Below are positions 1-11,572 of a stretch of 64,000 nt of DNA, in pieces; positions within the stretch are counted from its first letter, which is position 1, and the number at the start of each line of letters is the position of its first letter. The position numbers and the translations under genes are program-made. The stretch comes from Sordaria brevicollis. Taxonomy: Eukaryota; Ascomycota; Sordariomycetes; Sordariales; Sordariaceae. The stretch lies in assembly GCA_033439795.1 (NCBI GenBank), contig JAUTDP010000012.1:1302001-1366000 (forward strand), in the 5' to 3' direction. The notes under the pieces were generated by a model. That model searched no databases, had not been told where the DNA came from, and worked only from the letters and a program-made list of their open reading frames with translations.

Positions 1-1002
1 AGAAGGCAGAGAGCAATGGTTGCTGAACACGCAAATCGCGCTGCTTTTGGGGGAGAAGGATCTGCGGCTCTCCAAATGTCAGTTTTCACCGCACCTGGTT
101 GAACTTTCGCTTCCAAATGCTGACCTTTGAATGTAGACAACTCATGGACAAGGATACCGGCATCAAAGATTGCCAAGCGCGTGCTTTGGCAACTTGAGTC
201 GGATCGCTATGCGCTAACATCTCCGAACCTCTACGACCTCGGCAAAGAGCTCCCTGGATACTATGGCACTGATGACACGGACAACCTTGCCTATCGTGTG
301 ACGCAAAACCTCCGCAGTGCTGCTTGGGAGAAGTTTGCTGCTTTGGACATGTTCTTTGTCAAGGTATGGCTCAGTGAGGACTCCGTCGTTCAAACGCGAA
401 TTTGCTGACGTTTCTTACAGGCCTCGGACTTCTTGCGCATCATTCCTACGATGCCTCACTTACGCGACATTCGGCTCGTTATGGCCTATCGCGAGCTTCC
501 GGAGAATGAATCCTATTTCAGCAACTTCCGTCCTTTGGAAAAATGGAAGAATGATCCGGATGCGGGCAGAAACCATGGTTTTGCACCTGGCAGCAAATAC
601 TTTGTCAATGGCCAATTCATATGGGAAGAGAGGTCGAAGGTTGGTATGGTCAGCAAGATCCCTTTTGAGGAAGAGAGGGTTCCCCGCCGCGGCCTAGCAC
701 CTGTAAGGCCAGACGATCCGGAGTACGCCGAACTCTGCAGGAAGCAAGGGCTTGGGCATTTGTTGGGGGAGACCCAACTCCCGCACCACTTGTCCAACGG
801 CCACCGATCAACTTCCCCCATGAGCACGACTTCGTCCTCGAACCGTGCGAATGGAATCACATCGCCAAGAGCTAGGAATGTCAACGGGCACGTGCCTGGG
901 CACCACCCGATATCACCATCCTCGGAGACTGGACCGGCGCAGGCTCGTCCGCTGCTTAATGGCCACCATCATGGAATGCTCAGTGGCGACGAAGAGGATT
1001 GA
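1..1002 (+). CDS. C-terminal part of an unidentified protein, possibly F-box/leucine-rich type
   Basis: The gene runs in from the left edge, so its start is missing. Three exons join in frame: 1-77, 137-363 and 421-1002, with the stop at 1000-1002. Intron 1 (78-136) has donor GTCAGT, branch GCTGAC and acceptor GTAG. Intron 2 (364-420) runs GTATGG to TTACAG. The visible protein has a mixed hydrophobic/charged segment including LRIIPTMPHLRDIRLV, which resembles a leucine-rich repeat stretch, then a Trp/Phe-rich part, then a Ser/His/Asn-rich tail that looks disordered. I do not recognise the family. Fungal F-box/LRR-like proteins often have this make-up, but no F-box is in the window. It is tail to tail with the phosphoesterase remnant. 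Coding status is well supported by splice-frame agreement; function is not. Confidence 0.7.
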
Positions 1003-1363
1003 TGTGTTATGATATACGTCGAGGGGTTGTTGCGTCGCTAAAATCTACGGGTATGTTGGAGGATGGCACCAAGTACGGATACGTTACGCTCATATATGGG
1101 AGCTTCGACTTGTTTGAGTATTGAACAAGGTTGGCCAGATGGACAAGTCATGAAAACGATGAGAGTTGTGTAGAAAAGGATGAAGTGATGGAGTGTTGAG
1201 GGTCATGGGTCGACCCAAATCTTGCAGGTACCTTTAGCGTTCATGTTACGTTATTATCATGCTATCGTGTACAAACAATCTGACAGTCTTTGTCGTTTTG
1301 GGAAGACGTGGCTTTAGTCGTCTGTCATTGAGGCGGATTTTGAAATGGGAGAGGTTGAAGTTA
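1003..1363. other. Convergent intergenic spacer
   Basis: This spacer lies between two converging reading frames and probably holds both 3' untranslated regions. I looked here on the minus strand for the missing C-terminal half of the neighbouring metallophosphoesterase, in particular a downstream His motif, and found no open frame carrying it. Confidence 0.6.
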
Positions 1364-1684
1364 TTAGCATTGGGGTCCGTGGAGAATGAATGATGGCATG
1401 CGAGATCCTTGGATACGGTCTTGGTCAGAGGCTAGTGCCGGGTCGAGTGCTTTGTCATGATTCCCTGTTGGATCAAGAAATGTGAGTGTCCGCTTGCTTC
1501 AAAAGCTGTGAACGGAAGGGGATCTCAGGTAAGGCCTTCAGTGTGAGTGAACCTACCAGCAATGACGATCTTTCTCTCGAAGTCGGCTTTCTCTAGCCAT
1601 TGGATTGCTTTGGTGAGCTTGTTAATTATCAGGGTCAGTCTGGCGCGATGAAGACAATCCGTTACATAAATCCATCGATATCTG

Positions 1685-1715
<31 letters not shown>

Positions 1716-1879
1716 GAAGGAGTTACCTCTGAAAGAGTCCCTTGGTTCATCAAGTCACCAGCGTGAATGAGAACGTCACCCTTAGGCAGTTTGATAGTGC
1801 AATTGTGAGTATCGCTGATACAGACAATTCTTGTGCGTCTCGTCGGATGCGGTGAATCAGAGGGAGAGGCAGCCATCAT
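1364..1879 (-). pseudogene. Truncated calcineurin-like metallophosphoesterase (MPPED type)
   Basis: Three minus-strand exons join in frame: 1879-1727, 1617-1557 and 1464-1364, giving about 104 residues. The first has the phosphoesterase motif I (IVCISDTHN) and motif II (DVLIHAGDL). The exon 2/3 junction creates motif III, AGNHD. These are three metal-binding blocks of the family, in the right order and spacing. The family normally runs to about 250-300 residues, with further His motifs (a GH and a GHxH block) after GNHD. Here a TAA stop comes about 30 codons after GNHD, and no later frame supplies the rest. Intron 1 contains a 28-nt A run (T run in the transcript). It is either a decayed gene or a truncated product with no complete metal site. 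A donor at the GTATCC within exon 3 could in principle lead to a missed exon, but none is visible before the next gene. Confidence 0.6.
1685..1712. repeat. Poly(A) run, 28 nt
   Basis: An uninterrupted A tract on the plus strand, lying inside intron 1 of the truncated phosphoesterase. Its length is expected to vary between strains. Confidence 0.9.
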
Positions 1880-4800
1880 CGGCTTCTGACAAACGTATAG
1901 ACAACGTGATGTTGATGAGTAGCTTGGTCTTGAAGGATGGAGAAAGAAGCTCGGTTGAAGAGATCAGGCGGCTCTCCCTCTGATGGTAAAACGGTGTTGA
2001 ACTTAATGCGGTGCCAAGTTCCTAAATTTCCAACCGCTTGGAATATGACTTGGGACGAAGACACGCCACAGATCAGTTGCGTCACGCTGGAAGAAATTGA
2101 CACGAAATCAAGTGAACTGGCACGTGCTAGTTGAACAAAACCTGAGATACGAATACTAGTGTTTTTGAGGGAAGGAAGGTGCAATCTCATGCTTCTTTCC
2201 ACATGTTCGGAGACCGTGTTTCACTTGAACGTTATCCCAAGTGTACCTCAACGTTTCTCTGGCCGTAGAAGTGTAGGCTCTCTCTTCACTCTCTTTGAGC
2301 TTTTGCGTAAGCAACAGTTTTAATGTTAACCCTAGCATGTCCTTAAATCGCAGTCAAGGCTTGGTATTACCAAACTCGTCCTGTCTGCTTCGACCACATC
2401 AAGGCTTGATGAGATTCTGGAACCCATACCTCAACTGTCTTGATCCTGTTCTTCTAGTCCTGTTGTAGCCACATTTGTCTTGATAGAGACGGAGACTACT
2501 ATGGCCCCCCTACCGGTGGTCGTCGTCCACCTTTTGGTATTGGGGAGGTATACCTAGCCCTGAACTGGAAGATACACTGGCAGGTCTCGTTAGGAAACTC
2601 AACTGACTGAGGCAACAATATCCATCGAAGCCAGTTGACACTTGCCCCCCGTAGGATTCAGCCGGGGAATTCAAGCCAGCACGAGAGCCCACTCGCCTGC
2701 TAGAGGAGATCCGGTACTCCCAACCTGTCAAGATGTTTTCAGGCTCGAGAATCAAATGGCAGCGAGCCAAGTGCATTCCTGTGAGCCTTCAGTAGTCGGG
2801 ATGCAACAAGATACTCTGACGAAAGCCGGTCTTCGAGCATCCTATACTGCTCGGTTGTTCACCGTCGCCTTACTTGAGTTCGACAAAACACGGCATCTAG
2901 CGGCATGTTCGTCCTTGGTGGTATCTAAAGCCCCCAACTTTGTCATGAGGTATTAGGCTTGTTGTGCTGAATGCTGACTAGGGGACTTCACCCTCGGTGC
3001 CTGATATTTCCGCAGGGCTGCATGATGCTCGCGGGTCGGTAGTTGGGTAATGTTATTGCATCCTTCCCGAGCTAAGATTTGGGGCTAGCAGAGCCGCTCG
3101 GTATTGTGTAAGGGAAGGGGGTCGTTTACCAAATCTCAGGGCTAGGCAGCCGTGTCGGGGAGTGGTGATGGTTGCAGTTTAGTGGTCTGGTTGGGATGGG
3201 GGCCGCAAGCCTTTCTTACTGATATTGGGCCACGAGAGACACTATGAGTCTCCATATGGTAGATAAAGTTGCGGTGAAATGCCGTCAAGTCAAGGAGACT
3301 TTGAAGTTTGTCAGGTGAAGCAGAAATTTCGTGCTGATTAAGAGAGAAAAAGGATCTCTTGCAGACATGTTTTGTCATGTGTTGGATTATTCATCCCGCT
3401 CCCCAAGTATTCGAGACACACAAAAGCACCCCCACACCCTCGGAGTTGAATGCTGTGTAGCGTGACAATGCACCTCATGGTCTTCCGAGGATGCCATGTT
3501 TGCTCGTCCTACCCAAGCTATGGATAATAAGGGTGGTGATGTGAGTATGGCAAAAGGTGAGTTTGGTGGTTGTTATGTTGTCGTTGGAAGAAAGTAGGCA
3601 TGTACTTCTGCTGGCCAACACTGCATGATGGGAACAATCGTTAGTGCAGATGCGAAATTGTTAGTGCAAATGCCAGAAGGTTGCAATGAGAAATGGGGCA
3701 GTGCTTGGTAGCGAGTGATGTCCCGCTCTAGCCCGGTGGCTTTTGTCTCTATTTTGAGGGTAAGATGGAAGCCTAGCACGCACTGGCGCGTCATTTCACC
3801 GAACAGCCCCAGGGTCATCTCAGGTCTGAAACGATAAAGAATGGGGTGTACAGGTTGAAGTACTCCGGGGAGGCCGGAGGCACGGAGAGGGAAACGGAGT
3901 TCATCTGGACGTAGCCGGTAGTGCTCCGCACCGGGGGGACGGGCCGGGGATGCAGGTGGAAGTGCCGTTAGGGTGCCTTTACCCCCACAACGCCGGCGGC
4001 TGTCAACTTCATTTTGGCTTTCCATCTCCTGAACAAAAACAATTGAACCTGCCCCCTGATGCACAACCTCTGAACCCTTATTTCTGTACGCCCGTAAGCA
4101 ACCGGAACACCTACCGAATGCGCCGCGGCGGTCAGGGCAGTTCACCGGAGGGGCGGAGGCCCATGGCATTCAAGTGCCGCAGTCTCGTCATCAACGTACA
4201 TACATTACACGAGAAAGGATCCTCAGGCTGCTAGCTGTATTTCCCAGGGTCCTCCGGTGAGTTAGATCTAGGGCCGTTTGTGCGAGTGGTCAAGGCTCAA
4301 TGCCGCCGGTGAGACTCGGTGAGTGTAGTGGTGAATGGTGATTGTCTCTAGACGGGAGGTAATGACGACGCGCGCGCGGAGGCTTGAACCGATTGAAGAT
4401 AGCTTGGGCATCTTCAATCCAACCTCAACGTCTTCCCAACAGTCTCTGGTTGGCGCCGTCGGTTGTCGGCAAATGACCAGTTGATGACGAAAAGGAGGTG
4501 GCAGAGAACTGCACGCAAGAGGCACGGGAGAAGGAGACGGAAGTTACGGAAGACGTGCTTCAACATCCTATTCGCGGGGGAAGGTACAATTGCCATCCCT
4601 CATGCCTTCAATCGTCCTTCCATCGTCCTTCTGGAAACCAACTCACCCACCTTCCAGTTATCATGCTCATCGGCCGCCCTATTTCAAACGGCTGAGAGGC
4701 CAAAGTGTCCCGACGGCGAGGATAGAGTCATTCGTAGACTTGAAGCCGGCCGCAGCACGGAGCGGAGCAGCCGTCAAGGTTCGGACTTTAGACGACTCAA

Positions 4801-5168
4801 CAGGAAGGAATGAGTCCTATCTGGGATGGCAAGTCCTATCTGGGGATCAATGGCAGGAAGGAGCGAGTGCAGGGCGGTGATGATTGCATAATCCCCAAAA
4901 GGCAACTGAGAAGGAAAGACCTATCGCCTTGCCCGGACCATTGCGGTTTTCCCGATCTCCTTCAACTGATGTGGAAATCATCCAATACTAGGTACAATCT
5001 CCTACTCGAATCTTGCAATTGATGCGATGTTCAACAAAAGTACCGCCGAAACCTCCTAACTCAGGGTCCAGGGACGTACATATCAATAGTACATGTTGCT
5101 GACGGGCGAAGAGCGGCTTTGTACGGCACCAAAAGCTCAAGACTGTCAACGATGACTGTTCTGACTTG

Positions 5169-5233
<65 letters not shown>

Positions 5234-6229
5234 TCGGCGTGACGACTTGGTTGGGACCAGGGTGCATCCGCACATTGGGTGGCCACTGATTTCCAATGGA
5301 CACCATCACCACCACTCTGACCGATCAAAACCTCCATCCAGAATATGCTCGACTGCGTTATAAGCAACTCCAGAGACGCCATGATGGATGTTACCCGACG
5401 GCGCGGCCTCGTGGAGTGGACAACACTGTCATCATCATAGGTAACGCCGCCGGGAATATCTACCGGGTTACATCGCTAAGCGTGCTGCGACTCGGCGTCT
5501 CAGGCACCTATCAAAACCCTCGCAGCGCTCCGTGTATCGTGGACTCAGCCCTACAGTTAGCGTCATTCCAGCTGGGACTTGGATCTTCCCGTTGTACTTA
5601 CCGCGGACGCATTACCCTTCAGCTCTGTCTGACAACCCCAAATGGAAGCCTTGGAGCCTTGGCCCTTGGGGGCCTTTCAACTCGTATCTGGCTGTTAAAG
5701 GTACTATGACCGAATTTGTGCAGCATCCGGTGAAAGAAAAAAGAGGTCCAAAGAGAAGACGACTTAGACGAGGCCATGTACAGCCTTGTGGGGACCAGGG
5801 TACATTACCTGCAACAAAGGAGATCTACTTCGCTTAGAGCCTTTCCCCTGGGTAATTTTGGTGCCTTCGCTCGTACCCCTTGGCAAGATGGAAGCCTGAA
5901 CTACGAGGTACTATTCTCGAGACATCTTGGGAGGCTGTGACTACGGACCCCGTACCACACAAGTTGAACGATACAACATGGTATTGCTCGGATACCCATC
6001 AGTCAACTCCATACACACCGACCGACCGGGCTTAGGCATGTTCCATGATGACGGGCCTCAGATCTCCGTTTCGTTTCCTTATGTCATGCCTAAACCGCGG
6101 ACCGCTGCGGCGCTCGGTGGCCCAGTAACCCCCAAGGTGGCTCCTAGCCGAGATGGCTACGCTCCGGGAATGGCCTCAGACTGGCATCAAGCCAAAAGAT
6201 AGTTGCCTGTTTTGTGTTGCTTGCTCTTC
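1880..6229. other. 4.3 kb gene-poor interval
   Basis: No open frame here has convincing domain content, splice structure or codon bias. The longest, a minus-strand 198-codon frame at 3573-4169, is Pro/Gly/Arg mixed and unrecognised. The interval holds a long CA microsatellite and ends at the promoter of the small repeat-peptide gene. I see no transposase remnant or terminal repeats. Confidence 0.5.
5172..5231. repeat. (CA)30 dinucleotide microsatellite
   Basis: Thirty perfect CA units in non-coding DNA. The His/Thr and Cys/Val frames across it are artefacts of the repeat. Confidence 0.97.
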
Positions 6230-6237
6230 TATATAAG
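6230..6237 (+). promoter_or_regulatory. TATA box of the repeat-peptide gene
   Basis: A consensus TATATAAG lies about 205 bp before the ATG at 6442. It is followed by a long CA/TC-rich stretch with many CAACAC and ATCAAC words and no ATG in good context. This is typical of the leader of a strongly expressed, regulated filamentous-fungal gene. The transcription start is inferred to lie near 6260-6270. Confidence 0.6.
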
Positions 6238-6441
6238 ATGTTGGAGATGCCCGAGTTATGAGGTTGTTCTCTTGTCATCGTCAGCATCAACCTCAATATC
6301 AAGCATCCGGCTTCAAGACAAAACATCAACACATATACTACCAACCTTTCAAAGCTTGAAAGTCATATAAACACTCTTTCACTCCCATATCCAAACATCG
6401 ACAATATCACATTCCACCTTCATCACACAAAATCATTCACA

Positions 6442-6732
6442 ATGGCTGTCATGGGATCCTCCACTACCTGTTTCCCCGTCGCCTACGGCCGCTCCGGCTA
6501 CAACAAGGACGGTGATGACGATGAGAAGGACAAGCAGCTCATCAACTTTGGTCGTTCCGGTTACAACAAGGACGGTGATGACGATGAGGACAACAAGTTC
6601 ATTAACTTTGGCCGCTCTGGTTACAACAAGTGAGTTGCTCTTTTTGGGTTACGGCCTACTTCTGATACGGGATAGGTAACTAACACATAAACCTCCAGGG
6701 GCGATGATGGCGATGATGAGGAGCAGAAGTAA
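6442..6732 (+). CDS. Small acidic repeat peptide (three GRSGYNK repeats), unknown function
   Basis: Two exons, 6442-6629 and 6699-6732, join in frame (donor GTGAGT, branch CTAAC, acceptor CTCCAG) to give 73 residues. After a short N-terminus (MAVMGSSTTCFPVAY) the protein is built from three copies of GRSGYNK. They are separated by acidic linkers DGDDDE followed by a Lys/Asp/Asn stretch and the triplet INF. The two internal copies are near identical in DNA as well. Copy 3 leads into GDDGDDEEQK at the C-terminus. No hydrophobic signal peptide, membrane segment or Lys-Arg Kex2 site is present, so a classical secreted pheromone or dikaritin-type precursor is not supported, although the architecture (core repeats plus acidic spacers) is reminiscent. 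The ATG sits in good context (CACAATGGC) and a TATA box lies upstream. I do not recognise the gene. It may instead be a disordered stress or developmental protein. Confidence 0.8.
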
Positions 6733-7298
6733 ATACTCAATACTGCCCCTCCCTCACGCATATTAGCATGAGCTGTCACGATATTGTACAATTACAAGAC
6801 ATAAACCGGCAACGGCAACTTTTGCATTCCATGGAGTTTATCGGAGGTTTTGGGTGGAGGATTGTCCCACCAGACTGTTTCTTCTGGTCAGAGCATCGGC
6901 AGGAAAGGAGAAGACACGAGCCTTTACTTTTGCGGCATAGCATGGATTGAGGAGTTTGGGATCTTGCTTTTGGATAGGAAGTCTTTGTGGTGGAGCTTTG
7001 GATATCATCCTGAAGAGGCATGGGGCTTGGAAATAGCGGGAGGGAACATGGTTTTTGGAGTTGGGAATTTTCTGTTTCACCTGTACACCACTCTCCTACT
7101 TTCTCCTTTCATCCACATTTTCAACCTGTCATTCTCATAGACCAGATTTCGGTCCTCACTGGACTCACGGAAAGACGTCGGAGGATGTAATGGCAGGCGA
7201 TGGAAGGATAATTAGACAGACGGATAGACCTTCAGCATGTATCATCGTTCCTCAATTTATCCAACCCTTTCTTATCCACGCTCTTGATCCATCGTCCC
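6733..7298. other. Convergent spacer
   Basis: This spacer holds the 3' ends of the repeat-peptide gene and of mss1. It contains no supported gene. The short frames at 6776-7140 overlap each other on both strands and show no protein features. Confidence 0.5.
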
Positions 7299-9180
7299 CT
7301 ACTTCCCAACGCAAAACTTCTCAAAAATAACCCCCAACACCTCCTCCACATCGCCCGCCTCTCCCTTGCCCGTGATAGCAGCCAACCTCCCCGCCGCCAC
7401 CCTCAAGTGTTCGGCCGCCAGCACGATATCCGCTTCCACTTCCTCATCCCCAAATCCTTCACCCTCGAGAGTGTTCGGGTTCGCCTCAGCCATGAAATCC
7501 TCCAACGCATCCCTGCACTGGCCCAGCAACTCATTTTGTCTTGCCGTCACACCCAGCAAGTGCTCCATATCTTGCGGGATGGCAGTCAGATCGGCAAAGG
7601 AGGAAGAAAGGCGGGAGATGAGGTGGTGGATGTTGCCTGGGTCTTTGTCTCCCGTGTCCTTTAGGAGAGACTGTTCGGCGGTTCGGCAGGAGATGAGGAT
7701 TGGATGTTTGGTAATGAGCTTAGAGTCGGCGGGGAGTTGTTTGGCCAAAACATCGGTTTTGAAAGATTGAATAAGCTCTTCCAGAACCGAAGAAGGGACC
7801 GTCTCGGATTTGTTAATCACCAGCAGCGACTCCGGCGATTGAGCCGCCAACTGAAGTGTCGAAAGGTCGTAATTAAGCCGGTAGCCCTGGATTCCGTTGA
7901 CATGGGGTTCGACAGACGCCAAAACGATAATCACGTCCGAATCCAAAGCCTTTTGTCTCGCACGCCGGATTCCTTCCTCTTCTACTTTACCAATTGGTGC
8001 TTCCTTTTCCTCTTCGGGGAGTAAAGAAGAGCGGGTCCGAATACCAGCCGTATCAGCAAACGAGCACAGATAACCCCTGATATCCAGACTAGCCTCGACG
8101 ATATCCCTCGTCGTGCCAGCTTCGGACGAAACGATCGACGCCTCGCGACCGACGATCAGGTTCATCAAACTTGATTTGCCCACGTTGGGTGGGCCGAGGA
8201 GGGCGATGCGGATACCGTTGCGAAGTAGTTCGCTTCTTTGAGAACCCATCTCGTGCAGTTTGATCGAGTGGAGTATGCCCTTGACCAAGTGCGTGACATT
8301 CCGCAAAAGCTCGGTGGGTGACTCGTCAAAGTGCTGGTCTTCGCTGAAATCGATCAACGCCTCGATTTCGCCCCGAGCAAGCAGGAGCTGCTCCCGCCAG
8401 CCTTCGTACGTTTTGCCCAAAACGCCCGAGGTGCCGCGCACGGCGGCCCGACGCTGTTGCTCGGTTTCTGCGGAGAGGGTGTCACCGAGGGCTTCGACTT
8501 GGGCGAGGTCAAGTCGGTTGTTGAGGAAGGCGCGCTTGGTGAATTCGCCTTGTTCGGCGTATCGGATTGCATTGCCTGTGGAGGAAATGGACTTGGGGAT
8601 GGCGGAGAGAACGGCTTTGACGGTTGCCGGACCGCCGTGGACGTGAAGCTCGAGGACGTCTTCGCCAGTGACGGTCTTGGGACCCGGGAAATAGAGGACG
8701 AGGGCGTCGGTGTCGAGGATGTTGCCGGCATCCTTGCTACCGGGTGAGGCGGGCTCGGTGAGAGTGCGCACGGCGGCGTAGCGAGGTTTGGGGATGGGTT
8801 TGGTGGGACATAGTGAGTTGTAGACCTTTTGTTGGTGTTAGTCAAGGTTGTAAGAATATGGGTGAGAGGGAGTATGATTTTACATCAAGACATCCGGGAC
8901 CGGAAATACGAATCACAGCTATGCCAGCCCTTCCTGCACCTGATGAGAGGGCGTAGATGGTGTCGTCTTTTGTGAAGACGGAAAGGCCAGAGTCTCCATG
9001 ATTTCCACCATGGCCCTTCACCCCAGAGACGGCGTTCAAGGCAGACGCCCTACGGCCATGATAGCTTCTTGTTGCTATGCGGATAAGACAATGCTGCTGC
9101 CGTGGTAAACGTTGTGAAGTGGCTCGGGAGAAACCTCCCGGCCGGTGAGTAGCAGCTCGTCTTAGCGCATGGCGGAACAT
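7299..9180 (-). CDS. mss1: Mitochondrial tRNA-modification GTPase MSS1 (MnmE/TrmE/GTPBP3 family)
   Basis: Exons 9180-8884 and 8825-7299 give 607 residues. The Arg/Ala/His-rich first 70 residues look like a mitochondrial presequence. The MnmE N-domain follows (TIYALSSGAGRAGIAVIRISG), then the ELHVHGG block. The GTPase domain sits inside the helical region: G1 GPPNVGKSS near residue 309, G2 region TTRDIVE, G3 DTAGIR, G4 NKSE. The protein ends in FEKFCVGK, the canonical MnmE terminus, whose Cys is needed for catalysis. With the MTO1/GidA partner, this family installs the 5-carboxymethylaminomethyl or taurinomethyl-type group on the wobble uridine of mitochondrial tRNAs. Both the N- and C-terminal signatures are intact, so the gene is complete. 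It is divergent from mak16, sharing a 431 bp promoter. Confidence 0.95.
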
Positions 9181-9611
9181 TGACCCTCAACCGAAAGACA
9201 TGAAGCCCTTTCTCATAACTTCACAAGTGAGTAGAAAAAGTATGTCACTGAAAAAGAAGTGAAGCTCGTGAACCTTCGATGGCCGCGATTGATAAACAGG
9301 ACCCCTGCAGCAACAGCGAGTGCCAAGCCTTCTGGACGCCACATTAAAGATATCGCTGTAAGATGATTGGCTGTGACCCTAAGCTTGCCAGGATGTCCAG
9401 CGATTGCACGGGCCACATTCGACTGCATCAAAAGTTCAGGAAGATCCATTTCTAAATTTTTATCGGGCAACCGCAGCCACGCCTCTGTCTTCTCCATCTC
9501 TTCGTGCACTTTCGACCTGGACCTGCTCCCAGAACTTGATCTTTTTCCACCACAACGCCAATTCAAAGATACCCCGACAATTAAAAGGCGACCAGATTAA
9601 CGACAGTCACC
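9181..9611. promoter_or_regulatory. Shared promoter of mss1 and mak16
   Basis: A 431 bp interval between the divergent ATGs at 9180 (minus) and 9612 (plus). No TATA consensus was seen. Open frames across it on both strands are not conserved-looking. Co-regulation of the two genes is inferred from spacing only. Confidence 0.5.
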
Positions 9612-10751
9612 ATGTCTGACGAAATCGTCTGGCAGATCATCAACCGTATGTCGCAGCCCTCTTCGAGAGTTGGAAGATCTGTCTCTGCCCCGCAGTGTCG
9701 CTAACCAAACATTCCACCTTCAGAGCAGTTCTGTGCTTTCAAGCTCAAGACGACCAAGGGCAACAACTTCTGCCGAAATGAGTACAATGTCAGCGGCTTC
9801 TGCAACAGGCAGAGCTGCCCCCTAGCCAACTCTCGATATGCGACCGTCAGAACCTCGCCCAAGGGCACAATATACCTTTACATCAAGACCGTGCGTTTAC
9901 CTATACCTGTCCCTGACCGGTGGCGAACCTACCGTATCCCCGGGACCGCCTAGCTGACATATGCACCTACAATACAGATTGAGAGAGCCCACATGCCCTC
10001 CAAATGGTGGGAGAAGATCAAGTTGTCGCAAAACTACGCCGAAGCCCTCCAGCAAATAGAGGACCGCCTCCAATACTTCCCCAAATTCCTCCTCCACAAG
10101 TGCAAGCAGCGCCTCACCCGCCTCGTACAAGTCGCGACCCGCATGCGCAAACTCGCCGCCGAGGAGGACCGTCTCGGCGAGAAGCTGGTGCCCAAGATGG
10201 CGCCCAAGGTCAAGCACCGCGAAGAGGCCAGAGAGCGCAAGGCCCTCATTGCCGCCAAGCTGGAGAGGACGATCGAGAGAGAGCTGCTGGAGCGTCTCAG
10301 GCAAGGAATGTACGGCGATCAGCCCCTCAACTGCTCCGAGACCGTCTGGAAGAAGGTGCTGCAGGGTCTCGAGAAGGAGGGCGAGGGTACCCGCGACAAG
10401 GATATGGATGAGGGTATCGAGGACGAGGATGAGGAGGATGAGGAGGAGGAAGAGCTCGAGGAGGAGATCGAGGACGGAAATGTCGAGTACGTGTCCGACT
10501 TTGAGGAGACCGACGACGAGCTCAACGATATCGAGGACTGGCTCGGCAGCGACGACGAGGACGATGCGGAAGACGACGATGATGAGGATGACGATGACGA
10601 CGATGAAGGTGACAGCGAGGAGGACACCAAGAAGAAGGCAAAGGCGGGCGACAAGAGGAAGAGAGGAAAGGTCACCAAGATGAAGGCGAGGAAAAAGAAG
10701 GAGATCGAGGTGGAGCACGAGACGGACAGGGAGAAGCTGCTTGCTTTCTAA
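9612..10751 (+). CDS. mak16: Ribosome biogenesis protein MAK16
   Basis: Exons 9612-9645, 9724-9890 and 9978-10751 join in frame to 324 residues. The N-terminus ([11 protein letters not shown], then [20 protein letters not shown]) and the Cys-containing block [18 protein letters not shown] are the invariant start of MAK16, an L28e-like fold. They are followed by [17 protein letters not shown]. The second half is the usual long acidic tail of Glu/Asp runs (about residues 200-290), ending in a basic [11 protein letters not shown] cluster that probably serves in nuclear or nucleolar import. MAK16 is a nucleolar factor of early 60S pre-ribosomes, acting with RPF1, NSA1 and RRP1. The first exon codes for only eleven residues and is fixed by the conserved N-terminus. 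Confidence 0.95.
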
Positions 10752-11572
10752 AAGACGACGAGGGATATGGAGTTGTTGTTGTTTATGTACTAAGTGATGA
10801 TACCTTGGCATCTGGCAGATTGGTCACCAGGCTTGACTTTCTGCTCTGTAATGATTGCATGGCTCGTAGAAAAAGAGCCCTTTTCATGTTTACACTTTGT
10901 CCACTCTGGGAAACGATTGTGAGATCCATCACGACGGGACGGGATTGTGATACGCGAGGAGCGAGAGTGCACACATCACCCTGTTGCTTGGTTGCTGTTC
11001 TGGCCATTTTATAGGCGTCCCCACGCTGCAAGTTCAACAGGTCGGTCCGTATTGACAGGTGGGGCAGTGCCTCTTAGAACAGGAGGTAACGGCGGTCGCA
11101 CATTGATGAAACGCCCCTTGGAACTTCCACGCCGCCTTTCCTTCTGCCATCATTCTTCTCCTGGCGATCTTCCATCTTTCACCTTCCACACACATTCCAA
11201 GGTTCACCAACACAAGGAATTTCTGGAACATCTTTGTTTCTTTGTATCGCGGGACACCAACAAAAAGTCTCAAATTCCCAACCAAACACCAAGCGCAATA
11301 CCGCGCCTAATAATATCATAACCCTTACCCGCGATAATCACCCAAAGGAGCTCTTGTCTTCCCACCGCCCGATCTCGCTACATATCCGATCTAGGGGTGC
11401 TTGCTGGCCGTAGCACCTCCGTCACCGACAGAACCGACTTTACTCACACAACGAAATCTTCCCACTCTTACTACCGATATCTAATTCCACCGACCGACGT
11501 AACCACTTTACCTTCCACGACATCCATCCGTCACACCATCACAACAACATCCCCAAGAGACAACAACGCAAA
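10752..11572. other. Intergenic region with the 5' leader of the Mso1-like gene
   Basis: The mak16 3' end comes first. From about 11110 to 11570 the plus strand becomes strikingly C/A/T-rich and G-poor, with many CCACC, ACAAC and TCCATC words. I read this as the promoter and leader of the gene starting at 11573. No gene is supported here. Confidence 0.5.

Noticed and set aside
3573..4169. 198-codon minus-strand frame
   Set aside because: No domain, no splice partners and a mixed composition. A plus-strand frame overlaps its middle. Not reported as a gene.
5061..5382. Cys/Val and Thr/His frames over the CA tract
   Set aside because: They are artefacts of reading a dinucleotide repeat.
6442..6732. 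Classical mating pheromone or Kex2-processed secreted peptide
   Set aside because: There is no signal peptide, no Lys-Arg processing sites and no CaaX end; only the repeat plan is similar.
9213..9566. 117-codon minus-strand frame between mss1 and mak16
   Set aside because: It lies wholly in the divergent promoter, has no recognisable motif and is overlapped by plus-strand frames.
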